Counted from the stretch's first letter, positions 1 to 14,671 are shown. The stretch is 64,000 bases of DNA from Dirofilaria immitis (GCA_024305405.1 JAKNDB010000014.1:248001-312000), one strand, 5' to 3'. Translations and numbers: made by a program. Notes: generated by a model from the letters alone, not told the origin.

Positions 1-3000
1 ATTCTCCTCCTTCATTCCCTAAAAAGCAGTTAGAAAAATCCAAATGTAAAAATTCATTACAATATGCAAAACTATCAATATTTTCGCGACAAATCTAAAA
101 ATCATCTTCCGGAAGCTATTCATAATATTATCAATCGTTTGATCCTTTCGAAAGATTCATTCTTCTTGATTCATTCATTCGTTAAACTTCCTGGAAATTC
201 TAACATAAACTTTAAAAAAATTTAATAAAATCGGATAAATAAATCGGAATGAAGACAAATTAAATATGGGATTTACCAAGATAATATCTGTTTTAGTAAA
301 GCAAGTTTCCATTTTTTTTTGATGACCAGCGGTTTTACTTACACAAATTTAACGAAGATACCAAAAGTAGTATCTAAAGAATGCAAAACATATTTTGATG
401 CATGCACTAAAAGGATAAGAGAATCAGATCGGCTAATTACTTGAATTAGAACGACCAAAAAAAGGAGAAAAAACTCAGAAAGCTTATTAAAAAAACCGTT
501 ATGTGCAAACAAAGTGTTCGAAACGCTTCCGTGTATACAGTCGTTGGTATCTGATACTGTGATACCATTTTTCGTATTATAATTGATGGTTTCTGCTCGT
601 CTTGTCATCGATGTTGTGTACTTCGTTGACTCGCCGTTATATTCGGAACGATCTAAAAACACATTTAGAAGTCACTTCTGCAGAGAATCAAGTCGAAAAA
701 GATAAAAGAACTATAAGTTAGCGAATTGAAAAACAGCGATCACTAAATTTTAAATATCAAAAATTTTAAAATGTTTCGAAAAAAGATTCACAGAAAATTT
801 ACAGAATATGCTAAAAATTCCTGAAAAATTATCAAAAAAATATTCGACCATTAATAAAGTTTCCTATTGAAGAATAAAGGAAAAATCACTTTGATGCCAT
901 AAAGCTATCTGATTATGCATATTTTTTCTTGGAATACTATAGGACTAAGAAACATTTGTCGCGAATAAAAGCGAGCCTCGTGATAAAAAAATTATAAAGA
1001 TTCATAACTAAATGTGTTAGTAATGCATTAGTTTGTAGGTCAAGATTTTTGTAAATTGATTCACATTATTAATCATGTTCATGTGTTGCAAATAAAGGCT
1101 GTGACTTTTGTGATCACAAATGATCAAAAAACTGCGAAATCCTGAGCATCCAAATCATTATCGAAAAATGTTTGACGAGGTCAGCTGGATGATAATATCA
1201 AGGTGATACTAAGCTTCTTTTTCATACTGTTACCGTTATTAATTCATTTTCGAAATTTTAATCATGGGTTTGTTGTCGTTTAGGATAACTTCTCATATAA
1301 GAGTTTAATTACCAAGTTTGAGGAGAACTATTCCTCATTGGATTATCATATTGTGCTACTGTCAAGAATAAATTCTAATAATTATTATTGGTTGTGAAAC
1401 CAATCGAATAAAAAAATTTTTATGACAACATTTTCTTCTATAATGTGATAAAAATAATTTCTATAATTTATCAGTAATTTAGCAATTCATAATGCAACAA
1501 ACAACCCGTGTGTTCTTTAACAATTGCAAAGTATCATTCTTGATGTTAAACATGAGAAGCGCTAAGTTACTTTCAATTAACCAACATAAGAAAAATATAA
1601 GAAATATGCTGCCTTCGAAAAGAAGTTATACATACTTTTATTGCTTTCAGTTCGAAGAAGCAGCGTTTCTGGTGGAGATCTGCAACGTTGTTGAGCGCGA
1701 AAAAGCCATTGTAATACTTCATTGTAACTGCTCTTCACTGGATCTGCAACAATTTTTTTATTTGTAAATGATCAAAGAAGAAAAATCTTTACGGGAGATA
1801 AAAATTACAAAAAAATTCAGTCACGAAATTCTAGAAGGATTCGGAACTTTGATATTTTTATTTTCTAAAAGGATTTAAATTTTGATATCTTTTGTCAGTT
1901 AAGTTCTTGCTGTTTTTCAGTAATTCATAATCAGCCAATATATTTAAATCAAAAGTACTATTTATCGTTAAAGCAAAGAATATCAGAACTAGATAATCTA
2001 TTTTCAATACACAGAAAAAATAGCAATATTTACTATCACTTGCTAAGAACTTTACTGTATGACCAAATTGCTAGCGCAAATGAAACTTATATATATTGGA
2101 ATTTATGGAATCTATTGTTTTACACCAATAACAATGCAACATGAGTAATATAATTATTTCTAATGAAAAGGAAGTGAGACGTACACAAATGAATAATATT
2201 AAAAAGTTTAATGAATTATCGGAATGAAAGAAATGAAAGCAAGCTGAAGCGTTAGAATTAGAAAAATCATCGTATAGCACTAAAATCATAAATATCAAAT
2301 CATATTTGTATATAAAATTATATATACATATAAAATTTTGTCGTACTTATATGTATATATATACTAGTATATAAGCATTCATTTTGGATGGCAACTCAAT
2401 AACATTGTATAAATGTACAGATATCCAGGAACGAGTTCATGACACCAACCAAAAAGTCATGCAATTTAATGCATTCAGGATTGTTCACTATCCATGATTA
2501 CCGGAATTTTTAAAACTTTTACTTCTTGCCACTAAGATAAGGAAAACGAAAAAATTAAAGAGATGTTAGATTACGCGTCACTTAATTTATTATATTAAAA
2601 AAATCTAGGAAAAAAGTGGGCAATAAAAGGATTTTGAATAATTATTTACAGTAAAATAATTTCTATTGTCCTAGAATCCAGCCTGGAAAACTTCATTTAA
2701 GGAAATAAAATTATAAAAATTAAAAAAAGGAAGTACGCACCAGAACTTTCTGTTATTTCTTGCTTTATTGGCATTGATGCTGGACATAATGTTGCATCAC
2801 TGTTCTTTCCATTCATAAACGAATCTCGTTCACTTTGGGTACTGAAACTTATATGATCAGTGACTAGAACATTCTGTTTATATTAACATATTAACGCTGT
2901 TTAGATAATTCAAGAACAAAAATAATGTATTGAAGAATCAAAAATCGAAGAATCGAAGGACTGAAATATTAAGCACATATTAATAAGTCGCATATTCTCT

Positions 3001-6000
3001 TGAAGGACTTTCCATATTAGAATTTTCAAATCATATCTCACCAACAGTAATTCACCATCATTAAAGACAAGGATTGCATTAATGATAATGTTTTTTTAAA
3101 GTCAATTTTATTTATAAAAAATATCTCACAATTCTTCGATCTTCTAACTTTTTATTCTTTAATCTAGTTTTATTATTTATCGGATTTGTAAAAAGATTTA
3201 AATCCTCAAATATTAACTTATAATATTCCATACAACAAATGTATCGAAATCTTGCCATACTTAGTTTTCCCTAACAACTCGATTTCATTTAAAATTTAAT
3301 TTAAATATATAAAAAAGATGAAAATGCAATTGAGAGATACAATAATAAGAGATAAAACTTCGATTTTCATAAATATTTTATTTTAATCTGTAGAAATCTA
3401 TAATATATTGAAGAACAGAATTCTTATAAACTTTCTACAAAAAACAAAAAATTGGAAACTTAAAATTTAAATAAACGAACCCAATTAAATGGTGCACACA
3501 GATAATATATTGCCCTTTTTGTCCTTTTGCCATATGATTAACAATAGTTGCTTCCGTCTGTACCCATAATACTGATTTGTTGAGACCAATTAAACGGTAA
3601 TACGGTGTTCGTGTATGACCTTTTACAAGCATTTCACGTATTGAAACAACTACGACGTGAAGATCGGCCGGATGAACCAAATTGTAAAACGAGGTACCCA
3701 TTAAAGAACGCGCTTCATGACGCAGAATATAATTGAAACTTAAAAATGTAGTACTACAAAAAGTGAGATTGGTGTTCAAATTACGACAGATGGATTCAAG
3801 TTTAATTTAAAAGAAAAACTGCTCAAATTAATAGTTAATTTATTTATTCTCAGCAATCACATTTTTTCGAGGACAGTAGACGGGACATGTAGCGTAATAA
3901 AATATGAAGTGAAGCCACAAAATCTAAGAATCATAACAATTTATGATTAGATAATATCAAAACAAATATATTTATTCCGAGTATATAAATTCATTATTTC
4001 GAATTATTTTACACGTTTCAATTAAACAATGACCATGAAATTTCTTAATATTTGACTAACATATGCAAGATTTGATGATCTATCAATTTGGTTACTTAAT
4101 ATATTTAATTTCTAATATAACAAATTATAAACCTTTCACTGACGTACGAAAATTTCATATCATAGGTATGTCGCGTCATGTAAGTACCATTTTGTACTTC
4201 AGTACTTCTTGAAGCTGCAAAAACGCTATTACCTTGTCCAGCTGGTTGTGCACTAGCCTGTATAATACGTACATGTCCACTCTCGGCGGATAATGATCGC
4301 ATATGGCAAATAACTGGCTAAAAATATTCATTCAGAATTTAAAACTAAATATATTCTTAAAATCTATAAAAATCAGAATTTTGAAATCTATAAAAAAATC
4401 AGAAGAAATCAGAAAATCAGCATCCGCACTACCAACTAATGCTAATTTGTGTCGTCAGTTATTTGCAATTTAGTTCATTTATAACTACATAATATTCACT
4501 AGCTTATAATTACTCCGTAATATTTTTTATTGTTATCTGCATCGTTTATTAAGAATAAAAACAGAAAGAAAAATTTCACACCTTAAATGTCAATAACTGT
4601 TTTCACTGCTTGCAACAATGATGAGAAGTAACCTATGTAACTTGTTAAGACGAAGCCAAAAAAAATCATTTTGATAGCAGTCAAAAAAAAATGTCCTAAT
4701 GAATAGAAAACAAATCTGAATTTGAAAAATGTAAGAAAACAGTGTAAGTCTTATTGCATTACAATTATTAACAATATTTTGTTTTTTAATAAAATATCTT
4801 ATCTTTAATTTTTACTACTTTATTAAAACCTACTTTAAATAGAGCACTTTTGAGATTTAGATTTCTGCCTCGTGGACTAATCACTGATTTCATTCGCAGT
4901 GTGCTTACTCGACCACATCCATAATCCGGCGTACTACTAATATCGCAGCTTACATATTCATCATAGTCATTTGTATGAACAAATTCTTTCAGTGGACGCC
5001 CTGTAAAGTCAGTCTGGAAGATTTTAAATCAAAATAAACTTAAAATATTTTGTACTGGATAACCAGTGGATTCTTTTAATAGTTAAACAAGTTACAATAA
5101 TATCTAACATACAATATGAATATACAAAGAATAACGGTGAGAAAAGTGCTATTTAGATAACGCTGATTCAACGACATATGTGTTACGTAATATCGACTGA
5201 TTTTATATTGCGGATGAATTATTTGTTGCTAGCTTTTTAGTCAAACATACTAACTCTCCTCAAAAAAAAAAAGAAAAAAAATTTCCTAATGTCATGAGAT
5301 AAAAAGATAAAGAGCAACATCCAAAATATAGCTTAACATATCAAGTTATACTATTTTTCCAAGTTACTGTGTAGCCTTTGTCTACAATCACAGTTTTACT
5401 AATCATATTCTAACTTAATGTTCGATTAAAAGTGCTGTTGACACTACGTTTTGGTGAAATTATCTTTAAAAATAATCTGTTCACAGTTTTTCTTTATTTT
5501 TGCTTTTTGAGAAAAAAAAATTCTTTATTTTTGAGAAATATGAAAATAGAAAAAAAACTATGAACAATTATTTTTAATTTTTAAAGATAATCAAAAGCGA
5601 TTTTTCAAAAAATATCACTATTTACAAAAATAAACAGAAACACACTTTCGCTTAACGAAATGTGTCGAAAACCATTTGAATGCCTAAATTCTTGAGTAAA
5701 TTTTTATGATTCTACCACTAAATCAACCATTTTAGTACTAAAGAAAGATGATGAAAATTTATTAACTTATAAATTTTACGATTACTTGAAACAGTCACTG
5801 AACAAAAAATAAACCATGACAGAACATGATATCATAAAATAAAAGCACCTTGCCGAAAATATCATGGTACCGAGTTTTGTTATCTTCATAATTTTCTTTT
5901 TCTTGTTTCCTCTAACGTCTTCTTCCTTCCCAATTATTCTTCTAATAAACTTGTTTGGAACTTCTGACTCTATTTCCACAAAGTTTGTAAATATAATAGA

Positions 6001-8128
6001 TTAGACAATCTTCCATTTATTTTTTTACTGAACCACTGTATTTTGAACAGTTAGATATGTAAGCAAAAAAGTGCTCTATCCATTCATGACTGAAACAGAA
6101 AAATGTAAATACCTGTGTAAGTCCGAGATAGATGGAAACACTTTCACTGATATAGAGAATGATGCCATTCAAATCAATAATGGCCAAAAACCATCTAAAC
6201 ACTCTAATAATGTTGTTTCAGACCATAAACATCCACACTTCTCATCAAGATTGGTTTTCAGAACTGAAACAATTATCTTATTTACATTTCTAAATTTTAT
6301 GACTTAAATTATTTAAATCCGAAAAAGAACACGCTTTTGCTTCATAAATTTTAATGAATTTCCGACATAGATATTATCTGGAACATAAGTTTGGGGAAAT
6401 TTTACTGATTGTGGAAATTTTACTGATTCATAGCTACAGACAAAATTCTAAAAATAAATCGAAATCCAAGCATCAAAATGTAAAACTGATAGCCAATAAT
6501 CGGGGGAATTTCTTTGATATCGTCAAGTGGAAGAATACGCTGCGACTGGCTATTGCTCCCGCTAATTCAACGATTAATTTCAGTATTGTTTGATCGATAT
6601 TCAAACGCTCTATCTTTAGGAAAGAAATTCACATAGAAACTTTTCTGGCTAATGCGCAAAAACTTTCCTACCTAAGACTGAAAATTTGATTTTCTGAATG
6701 TTTATCAATATCCGAAAGCAATTCGATTCTGACAGTTCACTATGAACATTCATTTGGAATTTTGGAAAAGGAATATGTCCAAAAGGATAATGAATGACTC
6801 TTGTAAAAAATATACATTTCGCAACAACTTTTCGTAATCGACAAAGAGTAGATGCAACCCGTAATAAAGCAATGCGATCCACATGTGTGACGGTTGCTTC
6901 GTCAACAATTGGCACCACTACTTTGAGATCTGTAAATATATCCGCTTCTTTGCCACGTCGATCTCGTGCAGCAAACCGAGATGATTCACGACGTCGATCG
7001 AGGGTTCTAAAAGATTAATATTTTCGAACATATATAATCTGTATGAAAGAAATTCTCTTAAATTTTGAAAAAATATTCGATTCAAGGGACTTCACTCGAA
7101 AAAGGCAACATCAGTATAATTTCATAAAATTAAGCCTGGAACAAACATAACAAATTAGCAGCTGGTATTATTAATATCATGAATTATACCGATGCTTTTC
7201 TGATCAGTACAATGATTTTAAAACATTACAGAATGCATGAAAATTGCTAAAATGTGATGGAAAAAGAAGATTTACGCATTTAAGGTACTAAATAGAAAGT
7301 TTTCAAACAAATATTACTTATTTATTGAACTTCAAAATATGAAGGAAGAGATAAGAATGATTAATTTGCAAAAAGCTAAGGCTGGACAGGTTTAGAAAGA
7401 CAGATTAATATACGTGATAAGCAAATGAGAGGGAGAGAAAACGAGGAGAATCAAAAGTAAAAGTGGCAATATTAAAAAAACTTATGAACAACAACAAATT
7501 TAGATTTCAAAGAGAGAAAAGCAACAAATGCTCAAATAAACTTCAGCGATACCTAATAGAAATGTCATTAATTACTTTGATAATATTTAAATTTAGAAGA
7601 AAAATAGTATTAATTGGGACGTTTTGATAATTAAATCGTGCAATAACGAAAAAAATGTTATTTTTCAAGGTTATACATGATCAGGAAGTCTATCGCCCTA
7701 TACGAATGACATCGGAACACCAACTGTCGGGACAGGCTCACCAATCATTATAAACATGTCGACAGTACAAGATCAATTATTTTGTGATGACTTGAGATGT
7801 TGCTAAGTGTATGATATTATAATATGGTATTCTCCACATTCCAGAGCATCAAAAGCACTTTCATTGCTGAATTTTACTTAATAAGGCAGTAAGATATTCG
7901 TGGAAGTACCAATAAGAAAGTAAAAAGACCACTGAAAAAATTCTTATTAAATTCTTACCAATTATTTCACTCCGACTTTCTCATCCTGTCTTGTTAAAAA
8001 TGTTATCCATTCAAGATTATGTACAAGAAAAATTTGATAATTTCTTAACAAGAAAAGAAAAATCCAGAAATCACTTACTGTTTTCGATTGAATTCCGTAT
8101 TGAAGTCAGCATTACGTTTGTTCATCAT
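1..8128 (-). CDS. hif-1: Hypoxia-inducible factor HIF-1 (bHLH-PAS), 3' end outside window
   Basis: Oxygen-response transcription factor that works in the nucleus as a dimer with the ARNT/AHA-1 type partner. Exons on the minus strand are 8128-8079, 7006-6816, 6263-6113, 5013-4834, 4317-4133, 3738-3481, 2841-2741, 1743-1636, 652-497 and 18-1 (partial); phases agree at each join, although the donor at 497 is weak. Exon 2 holds the basic helix ([14 protein letters not shown]) and helix 2 ([20 protein letters not shown]). PAS-A follows in exons 3-4 ([26 protein letters not shown]), PAS-B in exons 5-6 ([41 protein letters not shown]). Exon 8 has the [10 protein letters not shown] block, also found after PAS-B in C. 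elegans HIF-1. The residue match to nematode HIF-1, including GTSFYxLVHPAD and KGQKGQY, separates it from AHR, SIM and ARNT. The start is the first of two ATGs in exon 1, which ends in a strong GTAAGTGA donor. The prolyl-hydroxylation LxxLAP site is not in the visible part. Exon 3 is one base short (see findings). Confidence 0.95.
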
Positions 8129-11105
8129 TTAGATTTGGATCAATATAATCAAATAAATAAATAAATTCTCGTTTATTTTCGCCACGAATATTGTAGCCAA
8201 GGGAAAATCAATAATAATAAGTATCAAGTGGAAAAGAGATACGATCTAACAATATACATTCTGAAATAAATTACAGTCACAAATTATACAATAGTGAAAC
8301 AGAACATTTTTCTAATATCCAAACTCGATGAAGCTCTTCATTTTACTCAAAGCTTAAACATTTATCTTTCCGAAAAACTAATCAACTAATTTTAATTTAA
8401 TGATTTTTGGAAATAATTTATGATAGAAGGCATCATATCGTGTAAAATTGAAATCACACAGATACAATTATCAAAAGTGCACAATTTAACTGAAGTTATA
8501 GGTTGCAAGAATTATACTTAACAGTAATCTTCTTTTACGAAGTAAACTTTAAACTCGATAAAGTTTACTTATAAATCTATTATGCACTTTAGTTGAGAAA
8601 TATTACTCAGATTTTTATATTACAATATTCCTATGTTACCTCGACCAATATAGTATTACCAGCGGATTTATATCAAAACCTTTTGATATAAATTGTTACT
8701 GCTGAGATTTTGGAAAAAATTTTCGAATTGTCATGAAGATAACTTTATTCAAAAGCAGAACCGACTTGAATATAATTTGAAAATGCTGTCCGAATGATTA
8801 CTGTTACTACTCTTTCTTCGTTTTTCGTCCTATTTCATAGATTATCAATAAACTACAATTGTTATGATTCAGATTACTGAAGAAATCTTATGAGGAATAG
8901 AATCAATTTTTGTAACAAATAACACAATTGGATTGAACAAGATTTTGCCTATTTAAATACAGCCCGCGAATATTTCTTTCAGTTTCGCATTCATGTAGGA
9001 TTACTAACTGTAGACCGTTACCACAAATTTCATTAAGCTATCCGATTCTGTCGTAGTATTTAATCTACCAGTTTACGAATCGCATGATTAGTTTTATAGT
9101 TTTTTTTCGGACAAGATTTTATTTATCTTAGTTACCGCAAAATTGAATGACTCATGCCAACCTTAGCCGAATCAATTTTAGTTCATTTTCTCTACGTTTC
9201 TCTTCATTATAGCCTCCAAATATATCCCTTGCTTCATGTCCTATCTATAATTTTGGACATATAGATATAGATATAACTTCCCAATTATATATAATAGTCT
9301 GTGAAAATTACAAAATAAGATTTCACAATAGCATGTTGAATTATTTATCATACTACTTATTGTTGCTAAATTTTAGCAGTTTTATTTCAACTTTATAAGT
9401 TCAGTATCTATTTGATAAACAAGGTAAATTTGAAACGATGTCATATTTGTTAAGCAAATACAAATTCCAATCAGTGTTAATAAATCGTAAATAATAATCA
9501 AGAAAAAAATCCTAAAAAGCAAAAACAATGTTGGAAACTTGAAATTTATTAAAATTTATCACTAGTTCTATAAATGAAAATCCAAATTTGATAGGTTTGA
9601 TTTATCTAACGAATGAATGTTTTATCTACTTAATAACATCTTAACAATTCGCTTGTACATTTTTGTAACTAATAAATCACACTTTATTTGCGCAATGTCT
9701 TTTAGGTAAAGGAAGTTTCAACTAATTGACAGTTATATCGATCAATTCTAACATCGAAACCGTCATCACATTTCTGAACTACTTTCTATATTCATTCTCA
9801 ATAATTTTACCCACATAACAGTTCAAAACTTAAGTTCTAAATTCGCAAAATCAAAATTTTTCTCCAGTGATATTAAGAAATGATCAACTGGAAACTTTTA
9901 ATTAAAGATCGCATAAATAATTATCAACTGTACTGATCAATATCTTATAGCAAAATAATTTATCAATGTCATCCGTTTCTAAAGAACTACCTTATCTCAT
10001 CATTTGCCTTTTTTCTTTTCCCAACTTTGCAACTTTGTTTTGTTATATATGACTACAATAGTTGAAATTAATACGTGAATTTCTCATGCACCTAATTAAT
10101 TATATCCCTCCTTGGCAGAGATATTGCGCATAATAAGTTAGACAAGATTTAATCCCATCTCTTTTTATGATCAATCATTTTTAACAAGATAAATATGAAG
10201 AGTAGATGATTTAAGAAAATAATTTATTATCACTTCTTTATCTTATTTTCCACTAATTTTTACAAAATCTTTCGCTCTCTCTAAATCATATGATACTGCA
10301 CTCACATATGAGGATTCCATCATATCTTCAATTCCACTTTCACTATTCAATCAAATAAATTAATGAATTGAACGGTTCACTTATTCGAAGAGCTACATAC
10401 TTTGACTGTAATTTCATCTTATTACATAAGACTTTCAATTGCGATGCAAAGCTGCCATGGAAAGTTAGAGAATGAAATCTTTCATTCTTTAATTTAATCT
10501 ATTTGTCACAAATCATTATTTTTTCATTTTGCTACAAATACCCATTCGTCAGTTATATTTTTTTAGGCACTAACTTATCTCTTTTCATCGTTTCTTTTTA
10601 TCATATATAATCCAGAAGTTAATTCAATAAAATTCTGATGCTTTTTGTCTTTCAAGAATAATACTTCAGTACAAAGTCCATACAGACATGTCAATGTTAA
10701 GTAAGATGAAATTAACAATCATCATTCCTTTTTAAACATATCATTCTGCGCGAAGATTTGAATTATATTTTCTCAATTATACTTACAAAATCATCACACT
10801 ATACTATTCTTTTTTTCTAACTATTAATTATGTTGTCGCAAAATCAAGCTTAAGTAGAAGTGATCCTTTTCTGCATATTAGCATCATAGTACATCGATAA
10901 CAATATAATGGGAAACAAATCAATTCTAATATTATATTAGAAATAAGCAAATAATAATCGAGCATATAATTTCTTATTTCCAATGTGATAATTTAAAAAG
11001 ACGTTCAATTAAAAATATTATAAATTACTCTGTTCGTACTAAATTGAATAAAAATTTTGAATATATATCCCTTCTAAGCATAACCTTATTAGAAGTCTAA
11101 GAGTT
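8129..11105. other. AT-rich region upstream of hif-1, no gene seen
   Basis: About 3 kb in front of the hif-1 start exon. I read both strands for exon-like blocks bounded by splice signals and found none. It presumably contains the hif-1 promoter, but I could not point to a specific element. Confidence 0.5.
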
Positions 11106-11320
11106 TTAGATATTTGCACACAACAGTAAAATGAATCGAATTAAAATCCACAAACTCGAAAATCCGCCATTAACCGCATTGCTCAATAAAGTGTTGCCCG
11201 AAATTATTCGCATTTTGCACTAAAACCTACCGCCTGAGTCACGGGTAGGAGAAGCGTATTTTGTATTTCAACTGGTAACTTACTCATGAAATGATGGTAA
11301 GAGGTATTTCCGCTACTCAT
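11106..11320 (-). CDS. Possible small single-exon protein (71 aa if one base is missing)
   Basis: On the minus strand an ATG at 11320 opens a frame that reads MSSGNTSYHHFMSKLPVEIQ and continues as LLLPVTQAVGFSAK before a stop. Adding one A to the four-base run at 11213-11216 would join it to a second open stretch (MRIISGNTLLSNAVNGGFSS, then a hydrophobic WILIRFILLLCANI tail) ending at 11106. The block is richer in GC than its surroundings. The same region also has a 30-codon plus-strand ORF (11131-11223) that is probably its shadow. An alternative is a first exon ending at the GTAGG donor at 11230. I do not recognise the protein, and the joined form is inference. Confidence 0.25.
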
Positions 11321-12084
11321 TATTCTCTAAACATCTTCTGAATTTCCATTGGTATTACTCCGCTGATCACTGATCCCTCCCATTTCTCATAATCTTTTTC
11401 TACTTTCATCATCTTCCTAATTAATTAATTGTTATTGCAAGCACGACGGACCTCTACTAATGCACTTTCCCGCAAAATCTTATCAATCTTTGCCGCACTT
11501 CGAACAAAAGCACTATTTCTTTTGTTCTTCGTCCTAAGTTCAATTCTCATGAAACTCGTTCCATTTCCAACCCATTTTTAGATTCATTGAAACTTTATCA
11601 TTAATTTCATCAGTCATTAAGCGTCCATGAGTCCTTTATATATATCAAATGATGATGTCTCAGACACCAACAATCCAACTTTAACATTAATTTGAATATT
11701 GTCGAACTTTTCTCACACTTCACCTCATCTCACTCTTATCTCTTATCTCTTAACCTTATCATTATCCTACTCCTATCTTACCCTCACACTTGCTCCATCT
11801 TTTACCGGAATATTATTCCCTACTGCCAGATAACAGTAATCTATTATCGGCTTAAAATACTCATCAAGCTATTGTAGCCACAAATATGTTACTATTATCC
11901 TTTCTTCTCACTCACTCTATTTGACTGAGATGAAGTCTTGTGAACGTAATGGATGATAGTAATAAAACAGCCGAATATTTCTGGGAGATACCAATAATTT
12001 GAGATAAAATCTAAGGATTACTGAAAAAATGGTCAATTGAACAAATTGTATGTTAATAAAAATCTCATGGTTGAGAGAAGCGTA

Positions 12085-12350
12085 TTATTTATTGTTTGAC
12101 TTAGCCAATAGAAGGCAATATAATTCTTTGTAACAATATGTCCAAACTTGTACCGTCAATATTGAGACTTTGCGGGATACATCCGAGTTAATTTTATCTG
12201 ACCTCTCTATCAAAATGTGATGTAATGATAACTGACGTAAAATACTTCTCGCTGTATCTATCAGCTTATTTTGAAAATACTGCACCACAATTACAGTGCA
12301 TAGTTTTGTCACTATAGCCTGATAAACGGAAATAATCCATAAGATATTCT
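12085..12350 (-). CDS. Possible last exon of an unidentified minus-strand gene
   Basis: A TTGTTTTAG acceptor at 12351 is followed by 88 codons open to a TAA at 12085. The predicted peptide begins with a hydrophobic stretch (NILWIISVYQAIVTKL, CTVIVVQYF), continues as a helical charged part (NKLIDTARSILRQLSLHHIL, ERSDKINSDVSRKVSI) and ends LLLAKSNNK. Codon and residue content look protein-like compared with neighbouring random ORFs. No matching upstream exon with the required phase-1 exit was found, and the family is unknown. It could be a chance ORF. Confidence 0.3.
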
Positions 12351-14671
12351 CTAAAACAATTTCGAAATCATCGAAAGATATAATTGAAAACCCTAAACAG
12401 TCAGAAAATGTAATTATTGTTTTTCAAAATTATCATCAGATTTCATTTACAATTTTATTTTTCACAATACGAATACAGTTTCGAAATTCCGGTGTTTTAT
12501 GGTGCTTGGAGAATTCTCCGAGAAAGTTCCTTCAATAAAAGAATAATTTTCGAATAATTTTACAATTCCTCTTAATCAGAGAAATTGCAAAATTGCTCAT
12601 TTTTGCTTAAAAATGAGAAAAAATGTTAGGATAAAGAGATAGATGTGAATTATGAAATGAAAATTGATTTCTGCTATTTAACATTTCATTTGAACAATCG
12701 AAAAAGTTCCTGCAACTGCTTGCTTCGCAACATTTCGGAAGTACGTCTAATAACAAATCATGTGAATTGCTTTATTGCTTATAAAAAATTGGCATTTTTC
12801 AATTTGGATTATCATTGGATAAACGATTCTAAATTACAAGCAGGAAATATGATGAGAAGATGTACTCTAAGATCATTGATAACAATTTTATTGTAAATCA
12901 TTCACTGCTACACCATACACTGGAAGAAAAGATATCACAAACCTAAAAAGTCTTTAAACTATTTTGCTTTAGAATTTGTAAAAATATTTGGCTTTAAGAA
13001 GGCTTGTTCACTGCTTTCTTAATTTTTTGCATTAAATTAAAGTTTTAAATTTAACTTTCATGCGTATATGGTTTCTCGATCCTAATTTTCTATTTCTCGG
13101 TGATCTTTAAAACTCATGTCCTCCACCATTATCATCCATATAATCAAACTAAGGCAAAAGAGAAGCAGTAGTTTGATAAATTAAAATTGTTAATTGATTC
13201 GAATTATTTCGATAATAATCTTCTGAACTAATGAATAGTTTGAATGAAACGGTTTGTAAGATTCGTATCTGAATAACTTTTATCTATAAAAATGATTGAT
13301 ATAAAAGTTGGAAGAATTTCATTTATGTGATAATAGTTTGAATCGTTAATATCCTATGTATAGAACATTAGAAGAAAAAGTTGTTTAAAACGATTTTTAC
13401 CTGTGAATATCTTTCTCTTTACTATGTTCAATTAATATTTACAAAGAAAAAAATAATGAAAATGAAACGAAAAGCAGGTATGAGGAAAAGGAAAGTTGTT
13501 TCTTTACTTAATGTTTGATAAAGAAGATAAGGAAACAGAGAAAGAAAAGTTGGTAAATGCCATCCATAGGACCAAAATAACTGCTGTCAGGCAAATGGGA
13601 AGAGAAAGCTTTAAAGTTCAATTCAATTTAGTTCACTTTAGTTCTTAAAGTTTGCCTTTTCCTTGCATACATACAAGATAGAATATCCAGCATAACAGAA
13701 GCACTCTTTTTCTTCTTTAATAAGTGAAATTTTTATATTTTCCGATGAGATCGAATGTACTTTAATCACTGATGGATGATTATATCACAATAAAAAAAAG
13801 ATAATATTACCTCTAGGATAGCTAAGAAAGATAAAAAGTTATGTTTCAGTTAGAGCTTTCGAAGAACTGCTTGCCCTTTGCATATATATATATATTCGTC
13901 TGAAAGATATTCATGCTGACATTTATGAAATATTTTGAAATTTGTTAATTATAAGAAATCTTTATAAAGAGAAATTATTTGTATTGGTATTATTAATTTA
14001 TAAATAACCTGAAATAAAATATTTCTAATAGCATTACTTTAAAATCAAAGCGTAGTAAGATTGACCCGAAGTATTTCCAAATCATTTATCCATCTACATA
14101 TCCTACTCAATAATTCGTATCCCTTTTTTTTTTTTTTTGAATAAAATGAGGATAACAAGTGATTCACAGAATTGGTAAAAAAAAAGAGGACGAAATTGTA
14201 AAACATGGATATCAATGACGGTGAAAAAAGATATGTGAAAACTAAAACAATCATTAATTGAGCAAGAGAAAGCTCTATTTTTAAAAAATTAATTTTTATG
14301 TTTCAAATGAGACAATCTTAAATCTAAGTTTCGAAAAAATTTCAAGATGAACAAAGATAAGAACATATCTTCTTGGATAAAAAAGTCAGAAGAAATGTAC
14401 TCTCAACGATCCTTCTGTAAATTATTTTGGGGCTTATGAAGACATTTGCGGAAATTTCTTACTGCCTTTTCACAGTGCTGTGATATATTACTTTGTGGCT
14501 ATAATGGAATGTTCGAAACATTGTGCGAGTAGAAACATTATGTGAAATAAAACAAACTAAACATTTGAAAAACTTAAGACCAAATACTTACATCTTGATA
14601 CATTTTATCAGGCGAAAACTTTCATGTACGAGTTCAAGACTAATATCAAAATCTTTGGTTTGATTCCATTA
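12351..14671. other. Non-coding AT-rich stretch
   Basis: Short open stretches occur (for example around 12490-12600 on the minus strand), but none has matched splice sites and phases. I see no RNA gene or repeat apart from short A/T runs. Confidence 0.4.

Noticed and set aside
6017..6112. Read-through of the hif-1 PAS-A exon into [11 protein letters not shown] and a 23-base 'intron' with TTTCAG
   Set aside because: Too short for an intron. The true next exon (5013-4834) continues the PAS-A sequence in phase.
6794..7018. Plus-strand 74-aa ORF across the bHLH region
   Set aside because: It is the antisense shadow of hif-1 exon 2, whose minus-strand reading matches bHLH factors.
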